DNA from: Chelativorans alearensis
Lineage (GTDB): Bacteria; Pseudomonadota; Alphaproteobacteria; Rhizobiales; Rhizobiaceae
NCBI RefSeq assembly: GCF_010993735.1
Contig: NZ_WQNI01000013.1
Location: forward strand, 310,001-374,000
Reading direction: 5' to 3'
Length of the DNA: 64,000 bases
The notes beneath the pieces are model-generated. The model was not told the DNA's origin, made no database searches, and was given only the letters and a program-made list of their open reading frames with translations. The number at the start of each line of letters is the position of its first letter. The first letter of the stretch is position 1. Shown here piece after piece: positions 27,176 to 35,960 of the stretch. Both the position numbers and the translations under genes were made by a program.

Positions 27176-27190
27176 ATATTCGTTGCGTTC

Positions 27191-29563
27191 CTACGGCGTG
27201 CGTGTCGCTGGTGCGAGACGCAGGGGCGCTTCGGGAGGTGCAACCCTCCGCGGCGCTTCACGGGCGGCCGTGCCGATCCGGCATGCGCCATTCCTGAGCG
27301 CAGAACCCTGTGGGCAGAGGCAGGCCCCGTTTCGCACGACGCCACCCCGACAGGCGATCTCGGGCGCTACCCTTTGAGGTTCCACCTTCCTGACCGGGGG
27401 CTGGACGACAATACCCTTGATCTCGGGGCGGGCCACTTCGCGTATGCAGCGATAGGCATTCGTCCGCACCTCCTCTGCACGGGTGCCTTCCGGGCAAGCA
27501 CACATGCCGTTGCGCACGATACCGCCGGCGCATGCGACGTTCTTCGGCACAGGATCGACGATGGCGCGTTTCGGTGCCGCGGTATCGCCTTGCCTCTCAG
27601 GTATCTTGCGCGGAGTGGCCGTACGCAGCGCCGCCACCGTCTCGTCGTCCACCTCGGGCTTCGGAGGCAGACCGTTGTCGGCCTTGAATGCAAGGAGCGC
27701 GGCGCGTGTGCGCCTGCCGAAGGCGCCGTCGATCCCGCCGACCTCGCGGTAGCCGAGGTCGAGGAGGCGTTGCTGCACCCAACGGATATCGACCGCCGTC
27801 GAGGGCGGCTTGCGGCCGGCAAGATCGTCGGACGGGACCACGTCGGGGTTGAGGTTGACGGTGGGTGCCGTGCCGATGGCCGTCGGCGCCGGATCCTGGC
27901 AGACGAAGTCGTAGCTCGCAACATTGCTCTGGAAGGCCACCGGCTGCTCGATGACGATCTGCAACGTTCCCGCCTTGCGTCCGGCCTGGCTGCCCGCTCC
28001 TGTGCCCGGCAGCGCCCAGCCGCCCTCCTCGGACACCCAGACACCCTCGCCGCTGGTGGAGAAGTCGAGATTTTCGAGGAACTTGCCGATGTTGTTTGCG
28101 TGGGACGTCAGGATGGTCTGCCAGGGGGTCGTGACACCCTGGTGGTTCCTGAGGCGGAACTTGACGGGGACATTCTTGACGTTCGTCTGGATCCAGCCGA
28201 CGACAGTCATGCCGCATTGGGAGCCATCCATCGGCGCCTTCGGGAAGGTGGTCAGGAAGGCCTGCTCGATGAAGGCCGGCTGGCCAAGCGATTGCGGCAG
28301 GTCGCCGACCGACGGCCCTACCTGAGGATCGCAGGTCACTGAGTATTTCCACCATTCCGAGATCACCGTCTTGCCGCCGCCGGTTGCGACGAGCCGCAGC
28401 GAATCTTCATGCAGATTGCGAGGATTGTAGCCTGTCTGCACCTCACCCGGGCCGTCGGGTATCCCGCCGGAACCGGGGAACGTGTCGTCGGGCGCAGGCT
28501 CGACGGTGCCGAGCTGGCCGATACCCGCGGCGGCGTCCATGCCGGCACCGCCGGATGGTTCCTCTGGCGGCCTCTCTACGGGAATGGCGAGGTTCGCCGT
28601 AAAATGCTTCGCCCAGCTTCCATTTGCGCCGGCCTCACTCGTCTGGCTTGCGAGCTTCTCCGACTTCCAGCCGCTTTTGGCCTCGATCCTGGCCTCGAAG
28701 GGGCCTGGGATGTTGCTCTCCACGCTCATGGACAGCTCCAGGTCGACTGGACACGCACCTTCATGGACGCTCGGAGCGCCCTGCAGCGCCGCGCCGACCA
28801 CCTGGTACGGCGGCAAGTCCTGGCTGATCTCCTCTGGTCCGCCGGCGCCTGGCACCGCCTCGCAGGTCACGGAAAGAGCTACGTCGAAAGTACGGCTGAA
28901 ATCGACATCCGCCAGCGGCTCGCTTCCCAATGCGAAGCCGTTGCCCGACGAGTTGAACGAGAAGCCGTCCCACATCTTCGTGTCGGCGCCCAGCGTCATC
29001 TCAACGGTGTGCATGAAGCCGAACCCGTTCTGCAGGCTCTTGCCTTCCTCAAGGCCGGCATTGCACCGGGCGATGATCTCGTTGCCATAGGGCACCAGCG
29101 GGATGCCACCTGAATTCGAACCGCCCAACAGACCCGACGGGAAGGAAAAACTGACCGTGCCGTCGATGGATTTCGGGCTGGTTTCGCCGAATATGGCCGA
29201 GCCGAGAAATGGTGTCCCAAACGTCTCGAAGCAGGCGTGCCCTTCACATGTGCCCAGAAAGACGGCGAAAGCCTTGATAAGGCCGTGCTTCATCTTGATC
29301 TCGAGTGGGCCGGCGAGTTGGATGCCGGTATCCCGGATGTGGGTCCAGCTCTCCCCGTCGGCGGAGTCGACGTAGACGCCGACGTAAATCCCGTCGGCGC
29401 TCAGGTCCATCGTCATTCTGTCGAGCGTACCCTCGGGCGCGGCGTCCGCCACGGTGGCCGGCAACAGGGTGGCGAATGCCAGGCTGCAACAGGCGACCGC
29501 GGAAACGGCTCCTTGGCGAACTGTACGGACGCATGCGCCGGCAGAGCGGTTCAAGCGGTTCAT
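27191..29563 (-). CDS. Large exported protein with peptidoglycan-binding domain and cysteine modules
   Basis: 790 residues from ATG 29563, with GGAGG 7 bases upstream. Signal peptide at about residues 1-42 (AVSAVACCSLAFATLLPATVADA). Residues about 45-590 match no family I recognise and contain regularly spaced cysteines. A peptidoglycan-binding_1 domain lies at about 591-650 (RWVQQRLLDLGY...IDGAFGRRTRAALLAF). Then come two CxGGxVRNGxCxCPxG modules at about 678-706 and 738-761, and a Pro/Arg-rich tail. Likely a periplasmic or envelope-anchored protein, disulphide-bonded. Function unknown. No partner gene in the same direction is adjacent. Confidence 0.8.
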   Translation of the reverse strand: MNRLNRSAGACVRTVRQGAVSAVACCSLAFATLLPATVADAAPEGTLDRMTMDLSADGIYVGVYVDSADGESWTHIRDTGIQLAGPLEIKMKHGLIKAFAVFLGTCEGHACFETFGTPFLGSAIFGETSPKSIDGTVSFSFPSGLLGGSNSGGIPLVPYGNEIIARCNAGLEEGKSLQNGFGFMHTVEMTLGADTKMWDGFSFNSSGNGFALGSEPLADVDFSRTFDVALSVTCEAVPGAGGPEEISQDLPPYQVVGAALQGAPSVHEGACPVDLELSMSVESNIPGPFEARIEAKSGWKSEKLASQTSEAGANGSWAKHFTANLAIPVERPPEEPSGGAGMDAAAGIGQLGTVEPAPDDTFPGSGGIPDGPGEVQTGYNPRNLHEDSLRLVATGGGKTVISEWWKYSVTCDPQVGPSVGDLPQSLGQPAFIEQAFLTTFPKAPMDGSQCGMTVVGWIQTNVKNVPVKFRLRNHQGVTTPWQTILTSHANNIGKFLENLDFSTSGEGVWVSEEGGWALPGTGAGSQAGRKAGTLQIVIEQPVAFQSNVASYDFVCQDPAPTAIGTAPTVNLNPDVVPSDDLAGRKPPSTAVDIRWVQQRLLDLGYREVGGIDGAFGRRTRAALLAFKADNGLPPKPEVDDETVAALRTATPRKIPERQGDTAAPKRAIVDPVPKNVACAGGIVRNGMCACPEGTRAEEVRTNAYRCIREVARPEIKGIVVQPPVRKVEPQRVAPEIACRGGVVRNGACLCPQGSALRNGACRIGTAAREAPRRVAPPEAPLRLAPATRTP

Positions 29564-29818
29564 CGTCGTTCCTCCAGTCAGGCATGCGCCGTTGCATCCG
29601 CCCGGCCGATCCCCCGAACCGCCTGCTCCCGCCGCTGCCACTGTCCCTCCGCGTCGAGGCTAACTCCGGCTGGAGGAGAGGTCTTGAACGGAGGCGAAAC
29701 GAGGCTTGGCCTGAAACGAAGTATTAGGCTCGATAAGTCGGAGGTGTGAGCGTCGTGTCGCATGGCGGCCACCTGTGCTAGTCTGTGTCGTAACGTTGTT
29801 AGCAACCGGAGAAATCCG

Positions 29819-30805
29819 ATGGGGGCGCTGCAACTGGACTTCGGCCCGGGAAGGGTTTCCAGCGATGGATTGCCGCCGGCCAAGCGGTCGTCGTTCTGGC
29901 GCGAAGCCCTGGGGCCTCATGTGGCGCTCGACATGGAACCCCTGGACGGCAAGTCGTTTTGCTGCAAGGCGACGATCCGTACCCTGCCCGGGCTGAACGT
30001 ATCGTTGATCGGCAGCTGCACGGGGGTCGCCGCGCGCCGCACACGAGAATGCATCGCCACCGACGGCAATGACGATTTCGTCCTGCTCATCCCCGTGACA
30101 GGCAACGTGACCGCCAGCCAATTGGGCCGCGATGTAGGGGCGGCCGAGGGCGGCGGCATTGCGCTTCTGAACGCCGATCCGAGCTTGATGCAGTATATGC
30201 CGTCGGCGCAGTGCCTCGTGGTCTGCATGCCGCCGGCCCTGCTCATGCCGCTGGTCCCGAGCCTCGAGGCCGCGCGTGCGGTCCCCCGTGGCAGTGACGC
30301 GATGCGCCTTCTGACCGGCTATCTCCGGCTGATCTGGGAGGATGGCAGGATCGAAAGCGCCGAAACGCGCCATGCCGTCTCACACCATATCCAAGATCTG
30401 GTCGCTTTGGTTGTCGGGGTGACCGGCGATGCACGGGAATGCATCGAAGCTCGTGGCATGCGCGCGGCGCGGCTGAAGGCGATCAAGGCCGATATCCTCG
30501 ACCGGCTCGATCATCCCGGCCTCGGCATCGCCGCCGTGGCGGCGCGGAACGGCGTCACGCCGCGCTACATCCAGCTTTTGTTCAAGGGCGAAGGCACCAC
30601 CTTCACGCAATTCGTCTTGCGCCAGCGGCTGGCGCGCGCCCACCGCCTCTTGAGCGATCCGCGCCTCACCGACCGCACAATCAGCATGCTGGCAACCCAG
30701 GCTGGCTTTGATGACATCTCATACTTCAACCGCAGTTTCCGCAAATCCTATTTTGCTACGCCCTCCGATATCCGCGAGAAGGCGCGTCTGCAGAATGTGA
30801 AATAG
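29819..30805 (+). CDS. AraC-family transcriptional regulator
   Basis: 328 residues from ATG 29819. The C-terminal ~100 residues carry two helix-turn-helix units: GIAAVAARNGVTPRYIQLLF and ISMLATQAGFDDISYFNRSF, ending in the AraC signature (TPSDIREKAR). The N-terminal half resembles the AraC-binding-like domain (DDFVLLIPVTGNVTASQLGR), which senses a ligand or partner. Divergent from the peptidoglycan-binding protein gene, and 62 bases upstream of phhA in the same direction; either could be a target. Confidence 0.88.
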   Translation: MGALQLDFGPGRVSSDGLPPAKRSSFWREALGPHVALDMEPLDGKSFCCKATIRTLPGLNVSLIGSCTGVAARRTRECIATDGNDDFVLLIPVTGNVTASQLGRDVGAAEGGGIALLNADPSLMQYMPSAQCLVVCMPPALLMPLVPSLEAARAVPRGSDAMRLLTGYLRLIWEDGRIESAETRHAVSHHIQDLVALVVGVTGDARECIEARGMRAARLKAIKADILDRLDHPGLGIAAVAARNGVTPRYIQLLFKGEGTTFTQFVLRQRLARAHRLLSDPRLTDRTISMLATQAGFDDISYFNRSFRKSYFATPSDIREKARLQNVK

Positions 30806-30828
30806 ATATTCGGTCTGCCGGTGGTAGA

Positions 30829-30842
30829 ATTGCTATAGCAAT
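30829..30842. promoter_or_regulatory. Perfect 14-bp palindrome upstream of phhA
   Basis: ATTGCTATAGCAAT is a perfect palindrome, 26 bases before the phhA ATG, in the 62-base gap after the AraC gene. An operator or part of the promoter. The symmetry fits a dimeric regulator more than an AraC monomer-repeat site. Confidence 0.5.
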
Positions 30843-30867
30843 CTGTCCTGACGAATGAGGTGACGTC

Positions 30868-31659
30868 ATGACCAAGGAAAGCACCTATACCGCCAAGTTG
30901 CCGGAACCGGACGGAACCTATCTCTACACGCCCGAGGAAGATGCGATCTGGGGCGAGCTCTACCGGCGACAGATGGCGCTGCTCGCCAACAAGGCCTGCG
31001 ATGAATATCTCGAAGGGGTTCGGACGCTGGGTTTGAATCCGGACAAGGTTCCGCAGCTCAAGGATGTGAACAGGCGATTAGCCGAAAGCACCGGCTTCGG
31101 TGTGGAGGGCGTACCTGCCCTTATCCCGCCCTCGCGCTTCTACGAGCTGTTGTCGCAGGGCAAGTTCCCGCTTGCCACCTTCATGCGTCGGCGCGAGCAT
31201 ATCGACTATATCGAGGAACCCGACCTCTTTCACGAGGTTTTCGGCCATTGCCCGCTGCTCACCAACACGAGCTACGCCAACTTTGTTCGCCGCTTCGGAC
31301 AAAAGGCCGCCACGCTCGGTAAGGGCTATTCGTGGCATCTGTTCCGAATCTTCTGGTTCACGGTGGAATTCGGTCTGATCAACACGCCGAAAGGCAGGCG
31401 CTGCTTCGGCGCGGGTATCGTTTCGTCGCCGAGCGAGACGCGCAACGCCATGGCTTCGACAGAATGCGAGTTCCGGCCCTTCGATCTGATGACAGTGCTG
31501 CGCACACCCTACCGGATCGATATCGTCCAGCCGATCTACTACGTCATTGATAGCTTCGCTCAGCTCGAGTCGATCGTCGAGGAGGATATCGCGGCGCGGA
31601 TCAATGAGGCGAAGGCGCTCGGCGATTTCCCGCCGGCGTTCGAGGCGAAAGCGTCCTGA
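30868..31659 (+). CDS. phhA: Phenylalanine-4-hydroxylase
   Basis: 263-residue monomeric, tetrahydropterin- and iron-dependent enzyme converting phenylalanine to tyrosine. The metal ligands are His122 and His127 in FHEVFGHCPL and Glu167 in FWFTVEFGL, all intact. The N-terminal regulatory domain of animal enzymes is absent, as in bacteria. GAGGTG upstream of ATG 30868. No pterin dehydratase (phhB) follows, unlike Pseudomonas. First step of phenylalanine breakdown or a tyrosine source. Confidence 0.95.
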   Translation: MTKESTYTAKLPEPDGTYLYTPEEDAIWGELYRRQMALLANKACDEYLEGVRTLGLNPDKVPQLKDVNRRLAESTGFGVEGVPALIPPSRFYELLSQGKFPLATFMRRREHIDYIEEPDLFHEVFGHCPLLTNTSYANFVRRFGQKAATLGKGYSWHLFRIFWFTVEFGLINTPKGRRCFGAGIVSSPSETRNAMASTECEFRPFDLMTVLRTPYRIDIVQPIYYVIDSFAQLESIVEEDIAARINEAKALGDFPPAFEAKAS

Positions 31660-31790
31660 CCGATTTTTCGGTGCGGTCTTGTTTTGCGTCACATTCCGGG
31701 GCCTTGCAGTGCTCATGGACGCTGCGGCTCCGGCCGCAGGCGAGGTCCCCTCACCGGCATCCACTCATTTGCGGTGGCGGTGAAGAGCCT

Positions 31791-32789
31791 TCATGTTTCT
31801 TCGCCCAGCTTGTGGCTTTCAATCCAGGCCCGCGGATCGCTGCGCGGGCGGAGAAAGCCAACGGGAAGAGCCGCTGCGTGGAACAGCCACGCAACCACGG
31901 AATAGGTGCCCATGACCAAGCTTCCCTTGCGCAGCGACATGGCAAGCACGACGAACGCAAACAATCCCAAAACGATGACCAGCGACAGAAGCTTCTCGGG
32001 AAGGAAGAGGAGGAGCGACAGCGAAAGGACGATGCAAGCCAAGACCAGCGCCCAAAGCCTGAGCTCCGGCAGTTCCCTGAGCATCTTCCGGAAGTAGGGT
32101 TTCCCCACCGATCCGCGCAGCACCTCGCCGATGCCGAAGAGATATTTGCTCTTCCAGCGTCTCAAGAGGAGGCGAAAGGAGTTTTCGACATGGCCGTAAT
32201 GGCGCACGAAGCGCCTGTCGAGGCGGACTAGCCGCCAGCCGGCGCTGCGCAGGCGGATGCCGAGGTCGAATTCCTCGTAGCCGTGCAAATTGCGGTCGGT
32301 GAGGTAGCCGACGCTTTCGATGGCCGCGCGGCGATAGACCCCGCCGCCATTCATCCGGTCGACCTCGCCGACCCGGTTTTCCGGCGCGTTGCGGGTTACG
32401 CGGCGGGTGAACTCCAGATTGGCGAGGTTCATCTCCTCCACGTGGCCGGTCACGCCTGCCACATCCGGGTGCGCGCGCAAATATTCCAGCGCCTCGGTGA
32501 GAAAGGTCGGATCCAGGTCCATGTCGCCGTCGATGAGGCAGATGAAATCGTGTTGGGCGTATTGAAAGCCGAGCTGGCCGCCGATGCCGCAACTGGGCCG
32601 CGCGGGCTCGACGATCTGAACCATTGTGGCGGGATAGCGGGAGACGATCTCGGCCGTCCGATCGGTGGAGCCGCTGTCGGCCACGATAACCTCGCCCTCT
32701 CCGCCCGCCAGGCCGGAAAGCGCGTGTTCGACGGTCGAAGCGATGTGCTTTTCTTCGTTCAGCGTCTTGATGATGATGCTGACTGTCAA
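31791..32789 (-). CDS. Family 2 glycosyltransferase
   Basis: 332 residues from TTG 32789, supported by AGAGGGGG five bases upstream. GT-A fold: VSIIIKTLNEEKHI at the N-terminus, ADSGSTDRT, the metal-binding LIDGDMDLDP, and a C-terminal hydrophobic region of about three membrane spans (LRLWALVLACIVLSLSLLLFL). Inverting transfer of a sugar from a nucleotide donor to a lipid-linked acceptor at the inner membrane. Last gene of the leftward polysaccharide unit that starts at the chain-length gene. Confidence 0.9.
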   Translation of the reverse strand: MTVSIIIKTLNEEKHIASTVEHALSGLAGGEGEVIVADSGSTDRTAEIVSRYPATMVQIVEPARPSCGIGGQLGFQYAQHDFICLIDGDMDLDPTFLTEALEYLRAHPDVAGVTGHVEEMNLANLEFTRRVTRNAPENRVGEVDRMNGGGVYRRAAIESVGYLTDRNLHGYEEFDLGIRLRSAGWRLVRLDRRFVRHYGHVENSFRLLLRRWKSKYLFGIGEVLRGSVGKPYFRKMLRELPELRLWALVLACIVLSLSLLLFLPEKLLSLVIVLGLFAFVVLAMSLRKGSLVMGTYSVVAWLFHAAALPVGFLRPRSDPRAWIESHKLGEET

Positions 32790-32811
32790 GATTGCCCCCT
32801 CTTCCGAATGC

Positions 32812-33270
32812 TCACGCGCCCGCTCGCGGATGAAGGTTCTCGCGCGCAGACCAGTGTGGCCAGTCCGGATTGGTCTCTTGTAACCGCTTGCGGCGGCGCG
32901 CGCGGAGGTGCAGCGATATCCAGGTAAGGAAAATGCCCCCTACACCACCGGCAAGTTTGACCGCGAGATCGGAAAAGCGAGGGTGACGATCCGTCAGGCT
33001 CAGTTGCAGGAGCTCAAGCGCGACGGTGGAAAAGGCGACGATGATGCAGACGAGAACCAGGCGTCTCAGGAAGGCAATCGCATAGAGGAAACCAAGAAGG
33101 GCAAAAACGGCGAAGCGCTCCGCATGGGCGGACCCCGTGCGGGGACGCATGTCGAGCGGCGAAAGCGTAGCCAGAAGAACAGCGGCGAGAACCAGCCACG
33201 GCGCGGCCCGGCGCACCCAAACCAGCAGTCCCATAAGGAGATGGCGGCGTGCTTTTCCATGCCGGGACAT
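32812..33270 (-). CDS. VanZ-like membrane protein
   Basis: 152 residues from ATG 33270. Family marks: ERFAVFALLGFLYA and ALELLQLSLTDRHPRFSDLAVKLAGG, outlined, with three to four membrane spans. VanZ-like proteins are common in polysaccharide and exosortase loci; their activity is unresolved. Basic tail (LRARRRKRLQE) in the cytoplasm. Lies between two glycosyltransferase genes, 22 bases before the next one. Confidence 0.82.
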   Translation of the reverse strand: MSRHGKARRHLLMGLLVWVRRAAPWLVLAAVLLATLSPLDMRPRTGSAHAERFAVFALLGFLYAIAFLRRLVLVCIIVAFSTVALELLQLSLTDRHPRFSDLAVKLAGGVGGIFLTWISLHLRARRRKRLQETNPDWPHWSARENLHPRAGA

Positions 33271-33293
33271 TTTTGGGTTCCTCGAGCGCGCGT

Positions 33294-34580
33294 TCAGGTG
33301 AGCAGCGAGCGGTAGACGGCGGCCGTCCGCTCTGCGATCGAGGCCCAACCATAACGATCCTCGATCTCTCGGGCCTTGTGGCGCCGTTCTTCTTCTGAAG
33401 AGGAGGAGGAGAGCTTGCGCTCGATCGCCGCGGCCAAGGCATCGACGTCGCCCAAGGGGAAATAGTCTTCCGCCGGCAGGCCCACCTCCAGATTGGCGGG
33501 GATGTCGCTTGCAAGAGTGGGCAGGCCGTGCCCGAGCGCCTCCAGAAGCGCTATCGGCATCCCCTCGTGGCTGGACGGTAGGACGAAGAGCGCGGCGTTC
33601 GCGAAGAGGGCTGCGAGGCTGTCCCCGGTCTGGAAGCCGGTCATGACGACGCCAGGCACTCCGCGCGCCTTTTCCTCGAGCCGGCGGGAATAGGGGGTTT
33701 CGAACTCGCTGCCACCGACAATCACCAGCTTGTGGGCCGGGTTCCTTAGCTTGGCAAAGGCGTCGATCAGGTCGGTCTGGCGCTTTTCCGGGACAAGGCG
33801 TGCCACAGTCAGGATGTAGCCTTGCGGGGACAGGTCGGAGCGCTCGAGCTCCTTTCCTCCATCCTTGGCGCTATGGATTGCGACGCCGTTGGGAATAAAG
33901 CTGACTGGAACGCCATAGCGGGTCTGCATCGCCTCCGCGATGCCGCCAGCGATCGCGATACGCCCGTCGGCGAACCGCATGCCGAGCGCCTCGCCGAGTT
34001 TCAGAATCCTCTTGGCGACAGGACCCCATTTTTGCCGGTTGTAGTCGAAGCCGTGATGGGTCACCACGACCTTCAGACCAAGAAGCCGGGCGAGCGGCAC
34101 CATGAGCGAGGGGCCGATCGCGTGAATGTGCAGGATATCCGGCCGGTGGAGACCGGAGTAAAGCACGCCGAGAAGTGTGTGGACGGCTGCCTCCAGCGCC
34201 ACCTTCCGCGGTGACCAGATCGGCACCACATCGATGCCGTTCCAGTTGGTCACCGCCCTTTCAGGCAGGTATGACCGGCGCCCGATTACGGTGACATGCC
34301 AGCCGAGGCGAGCGAGCTCGCACCCGAGCATTTCGACATGCCGTTCCACCCCGCCTTGAACGTTGGGAATACCGCGCAGGCCGAGCATGGTGATGCGTTC
34401 CTTCCGGAACGTCGTGGTCGAGCCCAGCGACGTGAGGTGAACGGCGCCGGAGGCCGGGTGGGCGGAGCGAAGTGCTTCCGCGGGCATGGGCCGCTCGGAC
34501 GTATGGAGAAGCCCGCCAGACGGCTTTTTCGGCTCAGCGCCATGGCTCTCGCAGGCGGCTGCGGTGTTGACGTCGGACAT
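33294..34580 (-). CDS. Family 4 (GT-B) glycosyltransferase
   Basis: 428 residues from ATG 34580, preceded by GGAGAGG. The first ~65 residues are variable, then MLGLRGIPNVQGGVERHVEML starts the donor/acceptor fold, here in outline. GT4 marks: ILHIHAIGPS, THHGFDYNRQKWG, YILTVARLVPEKRQTDLI and the E-x7-E region in PSSHEGMPIALLEALGHG. Similar to rhamnosyl/galactosyltransferases of exopolysaccharide clusters; the sugar cannot be told from sequence. The upstream frame to 34664 lacks a better start. Confidence 0.9.
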   Translation of the reverse strand: MSDVNTAAACESHGAEPKKPSGGLLHTSERPMPAEALRSAHPASGAVHLTSLGSTTTFRKERITMLGLRGIPNVQGGVERHVEMLGCELARLGWHVTVIGRRSYLPERAVTNWNGIDVVPIWSPRKVALEAAVHTLLGVLYSGLHRPDILHIHAIGPSLMVPLARLLGLKVVVTHHGFDYNRQKWGPVAKRILKLGEALGMRFADGRIAIAGGIAEAMQTRYGVPVSFIPNGVAIHSAKDGGKELERSDLSPQGYILTVARLVPEKRQTDLIDAFAKLRNPAHKLVIVGGSEFETPYSRRLEEKARGVPGVVMTGFQTGDSLAALFANAALFVLPSSHEGMPIALLEALGHGLPTLASDIPANLEVGLPAEDYFPLGDVDALAAAIERKLSSSSSEEERRHKAREIEDRYGWASIAERTAAVYRSLLT

Positions 34581-34694
34581 CACCTCTCCACGAATGGTGG
34601 CCGGACGATAGCCGCGATCTCTAAAAGAAGCGTGAACCGGACCCCAAACCAGTTCTGGTTCCATGAAATCGATGAATTGGTCACAATCTCGGAA

Positions 34695-35960
34695 CTAAGT
34701 TCCGTGCCGCCGCATATCGCCTATGTCGGACGAAACAAGGGCGGCATAAAGGTCGAGCATGCGCTGCCGGTAGCGCGTTGCCGAAAACTCGGCCAAGACC
34801 CACTCTCTGCCGCGCATTCCCATCGCGGCGCGGTCGGCAGCCGACAGGGATGCCACGGTGAGCATGGCATGCGCGAGGCTTTCGGGCGATCCGGCTTCAG
34901 CCGCGTAGCCCGTCTCACCCTCCTTGATCATCTCCGGAATGCCGCCGATGGCGGAGCCGATGACCGGCCTTCCGAGCGCGTACGCTTCCAGAATGCTGAT
35001 CGGCGCGTTCTCGTACCATTCGGAAGGAAGGACCAGAGCCTTCGCCCCGCCGATCAAGCCGTGGAGGTCTTCACCAGATACATAGCCGGCAAAGGAGACG
35101 TCGGCGCCAGTATCGCGAGCCAGAGCGCGCAACGCCGCCTCTTCCGGCCCCGTGCCGGCGATGACGAGCGTCTGCCTAGACACGGCCGCGGCGCGAATGA
35201 GCGTGGCAATACCCTTTTCCGGCGCCAGCCTTCCAGCGTAGACGAAATGGTCCCGCTCCGCCCAATCCGTCCTCAGATGCGATGCGTCGACGAAATTCGG
35301 GATATAGACGAGCTTCTCGGCCGGCCAGCCCCACTCGATGAGCTTCTCGCGGTAGAAGCGGCTTGGAACGACGAAGCGGTCGACCTTGTCGCGATAGAGC
35401 CCGAGCAGCCGGTGCACCATCGTCTCGACGAACACGATGCCGCTCACGGCAAACGAATCCTTCACGCAGCGGTTCAGGATCACGTTGTGGACGCGCCCTC
35501 CCTTGCACTTCTCGCACACGACGCCCCGGCTCAGCATCTTATAGGCAGGGCAACCAAGCTTCAGGTCATGCGCGGTCATCACGACGGGGACACTGGCTGC
35601 CTTCAGGGTCGAGAAGATGGCCGGCGAGAGGTGGTGATAGACATTGTGCGCATGTGCGATCGTTGGCGGCGCGGCTTCGATCAGCCTTGAAAGCTTGCGC
35701 TGGGCTTCCAGCGAATAGATGACCTTGGCGGCGTGCATTGCCTTGGTCAGCGCGCCGTGCTGGTTGCCGTACTCGATCTCGGAGATGAAGTAGTCGGACC
35801 ACGCGGAGGGCTCGTTCCCGTCGTGCTGCATGGCGAAAGGTACGACATCCCAGCCGATCTCGGCAAATAGCGCCATGTGATCGAAGAAGACCGCCTCGGC
35901 CCCTCCCCGCCGGTAGAAGTAATTGTTGATGGCAAGCAGCCGCGGTGCATCCATGGTCAT
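34695..35960 (-). CDS. Family 4 (GT-B) glycosyltransferase
   Basis: 421 residues from ATG 35960, which overlaps the stop of the deacetylase gene (ATGA). Opens LLAINNYFYRRGGAEAVFFD, the usual start of GT4 enzymes; HAHNVYHHLSPAI, a Cys-rich CPAYKMLSRGVVCEKCKGG (four Cys nearby with RCVKDS), FVYAGRLAPEKGIATLI and PSEWYENAPISILEAYALG follow. The cysteine cluster is typical of a subgroup with CxxC loops. Donor unknown. Part of the leftward polysaccharide operon. Confidence 0.9.
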   Translation of the reverse strand: MTMDAPRLLAINNYFYRRGGAEAVFFDHMALFAEIGWDVVPFAMQHDGNEPSAWSDYFISEIEYGNQHGALTKAMHAAKVIYSLEAQRKLSRLIEAAPPTIAHAHNVYHHLSPAIFSTLKAASVPVVMTAHDLKLGCPAYKMLSRGVVCEKCKGGRVHNVILNRCVKDSFAVSGIVFVETMVHRLLGLYRDKVDRFVVPSRFYREKLIEWGWPAEKLVYIPNFVDASHLRTDWAERDHFVYAGRLAPEKGIATLIRAAAVSRQTLVIAGTGPEEAALRALARDTGADVSFAGYVSGEDLHGLIGGAKALVLPSEWYENAPISILEAYALGRPVIGSAIGGIPEMIKEGETGYAAEAGSPESLAHAMLTVASLSAADRAAMGMRGREWVLAEFSATRYRQRMLDLYAALVSSDIGDMRRHGT

